Translations under genes and position numbers: made by a program
Notes under the pieces: model-generated
What the model was told of the DNA's origin: nothing
The model's database searches: none
Seen by the model: the letters and a program-made list of their open reading frames with translations, nothing else
DNA from: Sacculina carcini
Taxonomy: Eukaryota > Arthropoda > Thecostraca > Sacculinidae
Length of the DNA: 64,000 bases
Direction: 5' to 3'
NCBI GenBank assembly: GCA_916048095.2
Contig: OU696580.1
Coordinates: 5,086,608 to 5,150,607, forward strand
Shown: in pieces, positions 21,595 to 36,500 of the stretch
Numbering within the stretch: position 1 is the stretch's first letter
Layout: every line of letters begins with the position of its first letter

Positions 21595-24500
21595 GTGATA
21601 TATGATCGACCACGCTGTCGCAATACATCCTCCACCGTGCTTGTACCACAGCTGCTGCCAACTTAGCAACAACTATTATCTGTTAGCCTGTCACCTGACA
21701 TCTTTCGCCAACGATGGCTGGCCTTGTTATTTCACGATAATGTATATGTGTATAAGGAGTAATGTGTATATGTATTTATAAATATGTGTGAAAATCTACC
21801 AATTTTTGTCAAATTTAGAATTTTGAAATGCGATTTGCGCCTTAAATTAATGTTGACTTCAATAATTTCAACACCATTATAATTAGTGTCTTCCATATAA
21901 TGTCAATATTTGCACTCGTACTTTTATCGTGTACATCATGTGTGTGGGAGAGCTGGTGAGTGAGCTTATAGCAATAATGCAGAGATGGGGCAGTAGGCAT
22001 AATGATGTGTGTTAGCGTGTATACAATAATAACATTAACAAGTTCGCATAAAACTAACTATTTTTACAACTGCAGTCATTCATGTTTGGTTTTCCTGTAT
22101 CGCATACAAGCTGAAGTATTTTGAACCGTGGATAATGGGTGATTGTGGAGGTTACTACGGTGACTGACCAGGTGACTAATTAGGTTACTGACTAGGTGAC
22201 TACTGGAGGAAGTTGTTATACGAGCTCGTATCGCCGGCTGTTGATGTCAGTCACTGATATTTACCTGGATGTCTGATCACATTCAGTCAGTATTGCACGC
22301 AAACTCAGCCATTGCAGCTGGTTTATGAGAAATCAATGTTGAACGACAATGCCGCGTGTGCACGACACTGTAGAAAAGACATTAGGAAAATGAGACAATT
22401 GGAATGAAGAAATCTCGGCTTCCAATCGTTTTTCGATTATGAGGCAACTGTCATCAGTTGTCAATATATTTCAGCTTACTGAGGTAGATTATGCCGTCGA
22501 AGCAATATTTCGTTCGCAAATTCAATAATGGATTCAATGTTGTCAGATGGAGACCATTGTCAGACGAATGCAGAATGAAAGCGATGGAGTGTCAGTTCGA
22601 ACGGTCAAATCTTTCATGTCCAAGGTACCATCGGTGTTCACCGGAACGGATCTGGTGGCCTGGGTGCTGAAAAACACCGACGTGGATGATCAAGGTAGCC
22701 ACTGTTACGAGTATTGTGTCGACTAGGTGCAAATGAGCTGGTATGATCCTAAATGAGTTGTTTCTCAGTCGGTTCAAATGATAGAGGGTCCTGACCTCTC
22801 ACTGGCGATCAATGAGCCCCAGGTTGCCAAGTACACACGGGAGATGTACATTAAGTATCAGGGTGAAAAAGTCACGTACAAACACAATTGAATTCTACTT
22901 ATCATTACGCCATAAAGGATACAAAAATATATCAATCTGGCAAATTTTTCATCACAAAATAATACAGCGATAGCTGAAATTTCACACATAGAAACAGATG
23001 AGAAAATTAAAACCAAAGATACAACATTCAGCATTGGGAAACTAGTGATTAAAATACAACATGAAATTATATTAAAAATAGGATACGGAGGCATATTAAA
23101 ACTGTGAAATTTATTATCTATATCCATATATAATTGAAAACATTTTAAACAATCTTTATTTATATTAAACATACTTATTAAACGAATGCTTATGTGAAAA
23201 ATAAATGATATGTATTTTTACAGCTGAATCGCTACATCTGTCACATCAAATGGCGGCTCATGGCTATATTTTTCCCGTGGGCGATCATATTTTGACGGTG
23301 AAAAATGACAATACTTACTACAGATTCCAGGTAGAGGAAACACAACACAATTCTTTGTTCAAATCACCGTAAGATGTAGACTTGATATAACAACACAACT
23401 TCTCAACATAATCAAAATAATAAAACTATAAGACTGTCACACTGTTAGATTCACAACATCCGATGAGCAAGTCAATTCCTGATGATTTCGTGGCAGCAAG
23501 AAGCACACGGTTTACATTCAAACAACATTTCCAGTGCATGGCTCCAATTCGTTGTCGTACAAAGCAATTCCAACGTTGCTTTCTACCGGCCACTGTGGTT
23601 ACTTGGAACACGTTGAAGGAGGAGGCTTTCTCGCAGAACAATTTTAACAAATTAAAGGCCAAAGTCATTGAAATGCTACTGTAAGAGCGGAATTGACTGT
23701 TGAGTCTTATTAATTGCTTATTCATTCATTTTTATTGTTTTATATTTTCTATTTATTTTATTATTATTTATTTTTATTCATATTTTACTCTCTATTTATT
23801 ATGATTTATTATTGGTTGTTTCTATTTATTAAATCATACTTTTACTCAGTGTTAGCTGTTGTTGTTTATTTAATCATATTTATTGATATTGTTGCTTATT
23901 GAATCATATTTATCGTTGGTTATTTCTTATTGAATCATATTTTTATTTATTGTTGGAGGTTTCTTATCGAATCATATTTATTGTTCCTGATTGTCATTTA
24001 TTACTTACTAGCATTAAAACCCGCCCGTTGTGCGGAAGAATTCATAAAAATATTGCAAATTAAAAATAAATAAGGCAAACTCATAAAAACCTTAATCAAT
24101 TAAAAAGTCTAAATTTCATTATTTTTAATTTACATTTTGACAAAATATTTTCACTCAGCCCGCCTCATATTTAAACCCGGCCGACGTGCGGAATAATTAA
24201 GAACTCGAACACCATCCGTTCTGGTTCTTGAAGTCAAATCCATTAGTTTTGTATATGAATTCATTCTACACGGTGAAATTGAACGTTTTATTGCTGCCCG
24301 CGGGACATTTTTATTTCATAAAAATGAGCCATCGCTTCGTTTGCGTTTGAAGCCCCTGATCATTGAACCAGCGAACCATGAACCAGCGCAATTATGTCAC
24401 CTCATATTCAAGCATACATACACAGACAGACAGATAATTTCTTCTTTATGTATATATATAGCATTAAAACCCGCCAGTTGTGCGGAGCAATTCATAACAT

Positions 24501-27500
24501 GAAATTCATATTCAATTCATAAAAAATATGGAAAAATAAAAATGAAATAGGGTACACTCATAAAAATATTAATCAATTGAAAATTATAAGTTTAATTATT
24601 TTTATTTCGACACAATATTTCCCCTCAGTCCGCCTGAATCATTTTTAAACCCGCCCGTCGTGCTGAATAATTCAGAACTCGAACACGATCCGTTCTGCAT
24701 CTTGAAGTCAAATCCATTGGTTTTGTGTATGGATTAATTCTACAGGGTAAATTGAACGTTCTATTGTCTATAGTTGCTGCCCGCGGAACATTTTTATTTT
24801 AAAAAAAAAACCTTTTTTTAAATGAACCATTTGAAAAAATGATCTAAAAACACTTTTTTAAACCCACCCGTCGTGCGGAACAATTCATACAATAAAATTC
24901 ATATCAAATCCATAAAATATAATGAATACAAATTGAAAAGCAAAAAATGTAACCTATAAATATCTTAACCAATAGAAAAGTCTAAATGTGAATATTTTTG
25001 TTCTTATTTTGACAAATATTATCCCTCAACCCGCCTGATATATAAATCTGCCCGTCGTGTGGTATAATTCAGAACACAAACACGAAACAAACAATGAAAG
25101 ATTATGAAATCTTTTCATCAGACTGTTTCCAAACTATATTTATTACTTAACATCATTCCCCAATATCATTTGCTTAAGTACTATTTCACTTTTACCGCTA
25201 TAATATTTATTGTTAAAATTTATATATTTTCCGCTATCATTAAAACCCAATATAACCTGAGTCAAACCTACCCAACCCAACCCAACCATTCAATCTTGAC
25301 CGCTCTCAGCCTAGTCTGAGGTGATTTAACTTATTAGTTTGTGATCACAAAATATACTGATGCGATCATAATTTGTAATCAGAAGACTGAGATTATCTAC
25401 CCCAGGGGTCCCAAACACGCGGCCCACCAATACTTTTCTCTCAACCCGCCAATATAGTATCGGGACCAAACTGTAAGGTAGCTAAATTCACATTTGTTGC
25501 ATGATGCGATATAATTTTACACCATTATCATATTATCTCATAATTCCCGGTTAATGCTTCCACTAATGCATCATATTCATACAGTTGTTATTTTTTGGAT
25601 TACATCGATAATGCAGCCCTTGATATTACAGCCGATATTATATTATGCAATCTATATTCTGCTACGTATTATTCCTAATACATATATCATCAGATCGCAA
25701 AATATATTTAAAGGTTCACATCATTCTCCAAAATCATTTGCTTAAGAGCTATTCTACTTTTATCGCTAGAATATTTACTGCTAGCAAAATATCATATACC
25801 TCGCTATCATTTAAACCCACTCTTTATAGATACATTTAATTCGCCCGTCGTGCGGAACAGTTCATAAAATATAATTAATATTCAATTCATAAAAAAATTA
25901 GTGCAAATTGAAAAAGAAAAACAAACCCACAGGAAAGTTATAGCTAATCTAAAAGTCTAAATGTGAAATTTATGTTTCAATTTAGAAAACATGTTTTTCC
26001 ACAACACTATCAAAACAATGCAACCTTCTGTCATCTCTATAATTCCAGGTTAATGCTTCCGCTAAAACAGCATAAGTTGGCATTACATGATATTGCAACC
26101 CATATCCTTATGCAACTTATGCTTATGCAACTTGAAATTAAACCAATTAAATTACACAGTTAAATTCAGTAGTTTACTTTGTTCCCAATAGCATTTTACC
26201 CGCCCGTCGTGCGGAACGTTATTGAGGACAATAAAGCCTTTATATTCAGTAGAGTGTAGCATTAATTAAACTGTACGCAATAAAACCACACCATCCATGC
26301 TTGGAGATAATATGATGCATTCTTAATTGTGATTGGGCTTCAGTGAAATTTAATCGGTGTATATTCCTGTGTAATCGCAAGTGCGCATAATAGCTGTCAA
26401 ATTGGCAATATGTCCTTTTGACTTTACACCGCCGTAACTTCCTTCAGATACCCTTTGGAAAATTACAAATTATACCGTATTGTAGAAGAAAAGATTTCTA
26501 GAACGATGGTATAATTTATTTTTATGTGTAACAAATAGTTACTGAGAAATAGTAGAAAAATGAATTAATTTTAGTCGCCCGGTGTTCAAGTGTAATTTTG
26601 GATGTATTTGAGAATTTTGCCAATTTTACACGTTTTTTGTATCATTTGTGGGTATAAATTATAGCTTATCTTGTAGAACACAAAATTCTCTACACAGTAG
26701 TATATTCCTGTGTAATCGCAAGTGCGTAAATTGTGATTGGACTTCAGTGAAATTTAATCAGTGTATATTCATGTGTAATCGCAAGTACGCATAATAGCTG
26801 TCAAATTGGCAACATGACATTTTGACTTTACACCGGCGTAACTTCCTTCAGATACACTTTGGAAAATTAATAATTATACCGTACTGTAGGAAACAAAATT
26901 TCTAGCACGATGGTATAATTAATTTTAATGTATGACAAATAGTTCCTGAGAAATGGGTATAAAAATGAATAAATTGTAGTCACCCGGTGTTCAAGTGTAA
27001 TTTTGGATGTATTTGAGAATTTTGCCAATTTTACACGTTTTTTGTATCATTTGTGGGTATAAATTACACCTTTTCTTGTAGAACACAAAATTCTCTACAC
27101 AGTAGTATATTCCTGTGTAATCGCAAGTGCGCATAATAGCTGTCAAATTGGCAATATGTCCTTTTGACTTTACACCGCCGTCACTTCCTTCAGATACACT
27201 TTGGAAAATTAAGAATTATACCGCATTTTGAAAAATACAATTTCCAGCACGATGATATAATTTATTTTAATGTGTGACAAATAGTTCCTGAGAAATAGGT
27301 AGAAAAATGAATTAATTTAGGCGCCCGGTGATCAAGTGTAATTTTGGATGTATTTGACAATTTTGCCAATTTTACACATTTTTTGTATCATTTGTGGGTA
27401 TAAATTATAACTTTTCTTGTAGAACACAAAATTATCTACACAATAGTATAATTTTTATAGCTGTACCATTGCTGGTTTATGAGGAATAGATAGGGGAATA

Positions 27501-30500
27501 TTTACCAAAACATTCACGGTTTCCAGTGCTAATTTTGCATTTTTGACTTTGTCATTTTGACTTCACACCGCCGTAACTTTTTTTCAATACACTTTGGAAA
27601 ATTAAAAATTATACCGTGTTGTAGCAAACAAAATTCCCAGCATGATGGTATTATTTATTTAGTTGTGTGATAATTAGTTTTTGATACATAGAGAAAAAAG
27701 TATAGAAAATCGGACGCGTGGAGTATAAATATAATTTTGAATATAGATTGAAATTTTGTCATGTTTACATCTTTTATGTTCTATTTTTGGATATGAATTA
27801 TAACCTATCTTGTAGAACAGAAAATTCTCTACACAGTGGTATAATCTGTTTGGCTGTACCATTTCTGGTTTATGAGGAGTAGATGGCAGAGCATTGACCA
27901 CAATTTTCGCATTTTTCAGGGTTCATTTTGTCTTTTCACCGCTATAACTTTTTTTGATTTCATTTTTGAAATTTAAAATTTAATCTAAAGTGTAGACAAG
28001 AAAATTTCCAACGTGATGGTATAAATTGTTAGCGGGTAGGCTGAGTGGTGGCCGAATAATAGCTGATAGAAAATGGACCAAGGAGGGTCGAACACACACA
28101 CACACACACACACAGACAGACAGACACACAGAGGATCTCTTTTATATATATAGATATATTAATACTTATTTATGGTTGTTATTTACTGAATCACATATCT
28201 ATTGTTGATTGTTGTTATTTATTGAGGAACGTGGGCGGAGTGACATTATGGAGTGTTATCGGATGATGGCTTATTATTTATTGTTATATATTTGTTATTT
28301 TCTTTTCCAACTCTCTATCTAGAATTTTTCTTTTCGGACTCTCTTTCTCTCTGAATCTTTTGGGCGCTTCCGGTACATGGGGCCACCTTAGGGTGGTAAT
28401 AGTGCTTGCACTCTTCCCATGCTACTGGATTTGCCTGTAATTAATTATAAAAATAATAGCATTAGGGTGCAAACTTATCTCTAAAATAAAATGAACAATT
28501 CAGTGTTATATGTGGGTTAAGAATCTGCACGTGCATTGTCAACAGACGCCATATTTCTGGCCATCGAAATCGTGGGAGCCTGAAAATACAGATTATGGTG
28601 AGTGAATGTATATTTAAGGCATTATATATCGTGTGTGTGTGTGTGTGTGTGTGTCTGTGTGTGTATGTGAGTGTGTGTGTCAGCAGTTAACAAAACCTAT
28701 ATTTCCAAACATAAATAAAACACGGTATTGTTTCATGCAGTAATTCAATATTTGATGATATATTACCAAGTCCAAAATATATAGAATAGCATGGAGTTTT
28801 CATTTACTGCAAAACATAATCAAGTTAGTATTATGTGTATGTAGATATGTGTGTGTGTGTGTGAGTTGACTGGGTGCATGATGTGATGGATAATCGATGT
28901 GTGGTGTGATGGCCGGGTCAGCCGTTTATTTGTGCAAGCGAACAATGCAGAACAAGGCGCGGCTAGAACTGGCTGACTACGAAGCAGAAAATCTCGGACG
29001 TTTGCAGAAAATTTTCTCTAGAAAATGGGAGTTTATATTTATGCAGGTAGATGGAGCTACATGCACAATCATTTTCCCCTGCATTTAAGCATAAAAACCA
29101 TCAAATATTCTAGTCATATATTAAGTGCAATATAACATATATTAATCAGTGGGAATTAAGCCAACAATATGACTATTGTGTGTGTGCTTATCAATATGAA
29201 TTCGCCGATTTTTGTTACTTATGGTTTCATGATATATACTCTGGTGGAAAAGCTTAATTAATTGAATTTATCACGGCTGTTTTGGGAAATGAAGAGTTCG
29301 TTCGTTGCTGCAATTGGAAAAATAAAAGAAACATATAAATAAATAAAACAATGAATAACAGAAGCATCACAAAAGCATCCAATATACTTACCGTACGTAT
29401 AAACTGGTCACAATCACATTGAGTCTGCCACAACTAGCAGCCACCAGACAGTAGGACGGAAGAAATACACAAGTGAATGGCGTCAAGTAACGATGCGACA
29501 TATTACAGCAGCGAACATTTGCTATTTCAGGCGGAGGCACAGTCGAAAGTCGACAAGAAGCGGGATAAACTGGAGCGCAAAATTCTCGACAGTCAGGAGA
29601 GAGCGTTCTGGGATGTACACAGACCAGTGGTGAGAGATGATTACTCAGTCACTATTTTCTCTATCAAGCGAAACTTACTTGGTGCCTGATTGGTGTGTTT
29701 TCTATAATAATTTCTAGATCGTTATCCAAATTTGAACATTCGAACTTTTTAATGTCAAAGTCGTGTGAATATTATAGTGAAAAATGCCTACATGATTGAT
29801 AAAGGTCAAATGATCGTGAGTAAAAATCATTTCAGACATCATAAAATAACAGTAGGTGTCATATATATCTTAGCTGAAATATACTGACAAGATACGAGTA
29901 TAACGTAGTATAACATGACACGTGCATATATATTGTATGATACACGGAGCACATGTGTAAGCTGCTTGTTATATCACTTTCGTCTCAATTCCGTGCACTA
30001 ATATTCCTCCATGGATCGGGTATATCGCGTTGTCATACACTTACCTTCGTTGTTCATTCATATGATATTCTAGTTTTAGATCAGTTCAAGACGTGTTTGT
30101 GTGTGGCCAGCCGCACTGTGTCAACACCACCGAGATGGACATCAAGAAGGCGTGTCGCAACAAGCACCGCAACCTGGCCGTGCCCGTGCCTGCAGAATGC
30201 GGTCACTTGGTCACGGCCCCATTATCTCACACCAGTCACACGACATCGCAACATCAAGACAGCGAGGGAGGTATTTGCGGACCAGTCGCCGCACTCACCG
30301 CCTCGCTTGATGCCATTCGAACCAAGCTGGAGAGATGCACACTGCGCCTGTCCAAGGTGGCAGAAACGTGAGGCAGTCTCAACCAGCGCTCATCACTCCG
30401 TCACATCAACGTTGAATGATACATCGAATCATCACAAATGCAAACACAAATCAACCAGTACTTTGACACTATAACATGCTTTTCAAATCGATCAGCCCTT

Positions 30501-33500
30501 CCACTCACTGGCATCAATAATTGTCTTTATACACATACAAGCATATACAAGCGCAAATATCATTCTCCATGCCAAATACACCATGCTTGATATCATTTCG
30601 TCTATTAATCAGTGCAGTAAGTCGAATTTGCTCGAATATTTCGTATTATTTTATGTTAAAGATCGGCTCATTTACTTATTCAAGCTAGCCACCACTTATA
30701 TCATCACTTTGTAATCCACGGAAAAATGGTGAATTTCCTCGTGCTGGGTTGATGGTTGATGTCTTCACTTGGAACTACATTGCTACTGCTTATGACTAGA
30801 GATGCGACCTAAAAACGATGGTTTTTTATGAGAAAAAAAATCTGCCGCCCATTTTTTTTCTCAAAATCTACGAAAACCGTATTTCAAAAAAATCGATTTT
30901 GGAAAAAACCATGGTATAAAAAACAGCTTAAATCAAGTGGTTTAACCAGCCGCAAATACCAGCAGGCTACTTGCTATCCAAAGGTATTTGAACGCACAAC
31001 AATCAAATCTATCTTCCATAGAGACTGTTCTAGAAAACATTGTTTCATTAAAAAAGCGTTAGTTTAAATAAACGTTTGTCAAAAAACACTTGGCCAACCA
31101 ATTAACTTGTCTTGTTCTGCTGTCAATATTTTCTGAATATGTACATTAATAAAACGAATTTAAAACGAGTTTTAAAAACATCATTGCATTTTTAATAAAA
31201 AACCATGGTTCGTTTAAAAAAACACATTATTACTCAATGAATTTGTTTTGTTCTGCTCACAAATTATTTCAAATATGCACATAATTCAAACCATCTTTAA
31301 AAAAACATTGGTTTTCTCAATGAAAAAACCTAAACCACCGGACCCGGATGCACTTTCAAACAGTCTCCTGGGATATTTATTGATAAATATTTTTGTTTTT
31401 TATACTATTATCAAATTATCTCTGAAATAAGACGCGTAAAGATGTACAAAACATTAATTGAACTCATTTATATGTACTAAAATCCAACATCCGATGACAA
31501 TTTGGGCTAATTCTATAAAAAAAACTAAATATGTTTTTTTTGCAAAAAAACATCAAAAAAACGTTTTTATGCATCTCTAGTTATGACACGTGGTATGAAT
31601 TCTCGTTATAATAGAACATTTTCCGACAATGGTCTCAATTCAGTATGATCTTGTAAACAAGAACTGAAAAAGGTGATACTAAATGGTGGTACAATTACCT
31701 GACGAATAATGTCAAATTTTCATGGGTGGGCTTTAGGCAGCAGGAATCGAATTTTGTTAGTTTTTATGAGCCATCAATTCCAAATGGGTGACATATATGA
31801 TCGTGTCCAGCTGTCTGTGTGTTGTTCGTCATTGCCACGTTCACATCTGGGTCTGACTGCAAAACACGTATTACAAGCGCCAAACTTAACCATGACAAAC
31901 ATGAAATGTGGATGAATTACAGGTTGATATCGCACTGCGAACAGTACGAGGAGTATGACCCTCTGCTTTCAGCAACCTCTTCCAACCCCTGGCTCACAGA
32001 CTCTACTGAGCTCTGGGACCAGGACAAGTCCAGGTACTACCCACTTCGTCAATGTTTTACGCTTGGCTAAGTGAATCATGGCATGCACAACTCATTCAAC
32101 TATCATTATATATACAATACTCCACTGTGATAATTGGTTAATGGTGTTTACGTGCATCGCTCTCTTCAAACATTTAACGAAATGCCTATCAGAAAAACGC
32201 CTAACTAGAACACCAAACATCAATGGTTAGCACATCTCGTATTGTATTACCACATCTCGTTGACTGTAGGGTACGCTCCCAATATTGTCATATTACCACA
32301 TCTATATTCACAAATTTACAACGTATAATTGTTGTTAGTGTTGCCTAGCAGAACTATTTTAATGCCCCAATCAAAATTTCTACTTCCGTTTGGTAGGTGT
32401 AAGTTGAATTGGTCACAAATGAATGCAAAACAAGCAAGTTCGGCATTCGTCGGCTTTCTGGCTAAACTATCAAATAATCCCTCTTGCGTTTCTGGCTGCT
32501 GATACATGCCCAATTATTTGAACAAAGCCAACACGAGCAAAAACCCACCAGAAAACTAGCTCAGTCTGGCTACAAGACACGTTCTAACTTTGGCTAAGTT
32601 TAAAGTCGTGTATGGTTTTATGCTCCGGAGAGTTCGCATTTGTTTTGTTATTGAGTTGGTGTGTTTGCGTGTTTGGTTAGCTAGCGAAGTCTTGTTTGCT
32701 TGTGTTTCAGTACGTGTTCAAAAAGTTCGCTGGAAACGTTATTTGATAACCTTAAGTTACCTATAAAACTATGCAAATTTGGTTGACATATTCTGTCAAT
32801 TTCCCAATTGACTTCAAAAGCCACACGCAATAAATTATGCATCAAGTCAAGCTGCAATACGTTCTTTACAAAAATTTAGAACTTCTACAAAATGAAAAGA
32901 GTAAGGACACGGGGCCCCCATAGATGGCCACTTGCACGTTGAGAGGTACCACAAAAGCAATTGAAAACTGGAGGTACTCGTTGGCTGACCGAAAAATAAT
33001 CATATTGCAAGCTCATGTGGATTGTTATTGTGCACGTGTGAGCTTCCCTTCTTGCTTCATGTTTTAATATTTGTTTTATTTACATCCAGTGTGTCTCACG
33101 TAATAAATTGTCCATAAAATCGTATGAAATTAATTGTTCAAGGAAATGGAGAAAATGTGATTAGATATGGCAAATAGTTACATAGCTATAAAAATAAATA
33201 CCGTAGAGAATGAGCTGAATATCACTGGAAATGAAATGATTGATATTCAACGAATAGCATGCTTTCAACAAATTGTGCTGGATTGCTGAATCATTTCCAC
33301 TGCGTCTGTATACTCCTTACCGCTCACATAGTGAAACAAGTTTGCCTCCAAATTACATGAAAACTTGCTATTTTTACCATCGATTCCAGTTTTCCATTAC
33401 GATTTCACTGATACTTCAAACTACTGCGTCGCGTTGATGGATTACAATTGATAATAAAGTATAATCAAAATGTCTTGAGATCCTTATCAAGCAGGCCTTT

Positions 33501-36500
33501 ATCAAGCAGATGTTCAAATTAAGGCCTAGCTGAGATTTCTCGGTGATTTCAGTTGTGTGTTATCACTGAGTGATATGGTGTGTGTGTGTGTTTGACTCAG
33601 TCGAGACATATCGCCGAAAAGAGTGAAGAGATGGGCTTTCAGTCTGCATGAACTTCTTCAAGATCCCGTGGGACGGCAGCAGTTTGTCCGATTTCTCGAC
33701 AAAGAGTTCAGCGGGGAAAATCTCAAGTTAGTCACAGCACGCATTGTCACAATCACACAGCCACACACGTAAACACAGACATACACGTACACAAGAAAAG
33801 GTTTTTGAATAAGTATCTTGAAAAGTTCATAGAACCATCAGGCCACAGTCAAGATGCCAAATGAGCAAGCGGTCTATACGAGTAGTGTTAAGACGGCGTC
33901 ACGAGTAGTGTTAAGACGGCGTCACAATACTGTCGTTTCCGTTATAATGATTCAAACTCTAGAAGACGTCGTATCAGTCCATTTATAACAGTATGTTTAT
34001 CATCAAGATCATGGTCAGTCAACCACGGTGAGACGTTTATATAATAAGAATCCAGAGTAATCGTACATGAGTAATCGTATAATAACGCTTAACAAGACAA
34101 AATACAGCCACGCGTGAAATGCTCCAGACAATAACAGACAGACACAATTCGCATCACACGCGTCATTCATACGCGCACACAAGAACGATAAATATACCAC
34201 AATGTATATTTATCGTTCGAACGATAAATATACCACAATCACCCCGGCTGACTTTTCACAGAACAGCACGTACAAACACACAAAGAAACATCAAACAGTG
34301 TGACTCTAGAGCACCACTTCAGGATGTGTCCGAACAGGACAAATGCCACCGATCATTCATCACGGAAACGAGCTGGAGGTCTCCTCAACCGACTTGAACG
34401 TCTCAACTGTATTTCTTGGGATGGAGCGCTGTTATCGACGGCTAAATCAACATTTGAGTGAGACGGAGGAATCACTGGATCTTCTGGATCGGCTTCTGTT
34501 TGTATTCCGGAACCATTGCTCTGACTTCTGTGAATATTGTTGTCATTCTCCGTCACAAAGCTGTGTTCCGACAATCTCCGCTCACATGGACCACCTTTTT
34601 CACTGGAACAGTCGTTCGGACATGGAGCCAAATCTCTCGTAGACACAGTCGTTTCTCGTCCGCTGGAAAATCTCACATGAGCATACTTGTCGTTAGCTTC
34701 AAGTAATTCAACTTCTTCGACAGAATCATCATATTTAGAATGTCTATTATGATTTCTCAGATATGCCCGTTTGGAGTCAGTCAACCACGAAGGAATCGAA
34801 ATCCCCGTGCTAGATCGTCGATTGAACGAAAACATTCTCTCATGGGGAGTGCAGTTTGTTGCGACACACAATAACGATCTTATTGAATGCAGCGCGTCAT
34901 ACATGACATCTTGCCAGTTAGCTACGCTCAGCCCCTTCGATTGAGTTGCAAGTACAAGCGCTTTCCAGATCGTATCATTATATTTCTCACATTGACCATT
35001 TCCTTGTGGATGGAAAGCTGTTGAGCGACTGGTGGCTACTCCCCGAGATGATAAAAACTCTTTCAACTCGTATGACATAAAAGCTGATCCTCTATCAGAA
35101 TGGATAAATCCTGGTAGTCCAAAGATAGAAAATAAATGCGTTAAGCAAGCGATGACAGACCTAGAACTGGTATCAGCACAAGGATAAATGAAAGGGAATC
35201 GCGAATATTCATCAACAATAGTCAAAAAGAACCTGTTCTTGTTATACGATGGTACTGGTCCCTTAAAATCTAGACTCAATCTTTCAAACGGCTGAGTAGC
35301 CTTAATCACATGATACTCATTAGCCGAATGATAAAACCTGGGCTTATATTTAGCACAAGTAGGGCAACATCTGCTCACTTCCTTTACATCTTCGATTGAG
35401 CAAGGAACATTCTTACTCTTGAGAAAATGATAAAGCCTGGTAATACCTGGGTGACAAAGATCGTTATGAATTTTCACGAGGTCTGACTTGGTAACGGCCA
35501 AACAGTACTTACGTGAAAGAGCATCTGCTGAAACGTTTTCTCGTCCAGGTCGATACACAATATCAAAGTTGTAGTTTGACAGCTCCAGGCGCCAACGAAA
35601 AATCTTGAAGTTCTTAATCCGGGAACTTAGAGTCTGGTTGAACATAAATGCTACAGCCTGTTGATCGGTGATCAACGAGAACCGCCTACCGCAAAGATAA
35701 TGACGCCACCGCTTAACAGCTTCAACTATGGCTAACGCTTCTTTCTCAACGGAAGACCAATGAGTTTCAGATTTCGATAATGTTCTGGAGAAGAATGCAA
35801 CCGGACGATCGTTTTGACTCAAGGTAGCGGCCAAGGCTCTATCAGAAGCGTCCGTTTCAACAACGAACGGCACATCTGGTTCAATTGCGCGTAAAGCAGC
35901 GTTCGCAATGCTGTTCTTGAGCTCTTCAAAAGCTAATACAGCTGATTCATCCAACGGGAACTCTGATTGGATTAATGGTTTTATCTTGTCTGCAAAACAG
36001 GGAACCCATTTGGAGTAATACGAGAATAGTCCTATAGTGCGCAACAATTGTTTCCTAGTTGTTGGTAAAGGCATCTCCCTTAGTGGTTGCAGTCTTGAAG
36101 GGTCAGGTCGAATAATTCCATCAGATACGAGGTATCCCAAAATTTTAACCTCCGTCACAGCTGACTGACATTTGGAATGATTGAATGTGAGACCGACATT
36201 CTGAGCCGCCTTCATGAACCTTTGAAAGTTGACATCATGCTCTTTCTGGTTACTTCCACAAATTGTAATATCATCTAAATAAGCATATGTCGCATGAAGA
36301 TCATAATCACGAATAAAATCATCAATAAACCTCTGAAAGCACGCAACACCATTTGTAATCCCGAATGGAATTCTACGAAACTGGAACAGTTGATTACCAG
36401 ACTGGAACGCAGTGAAGGGCTTATCATTCTCATCAATAGGTACCTGATAGTATGCATTTTTCAGATCAACAGTACTAAAGAATCGATGCTGTGCTATAGA

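Noticed and set aside
23714-23902. Leu/Phe/Tyr-rich plus-strand ORF as a small membrane protein
   Set aside because: It is the AT-rich 3' UTR of a LINE repeated elsewhere in the window.
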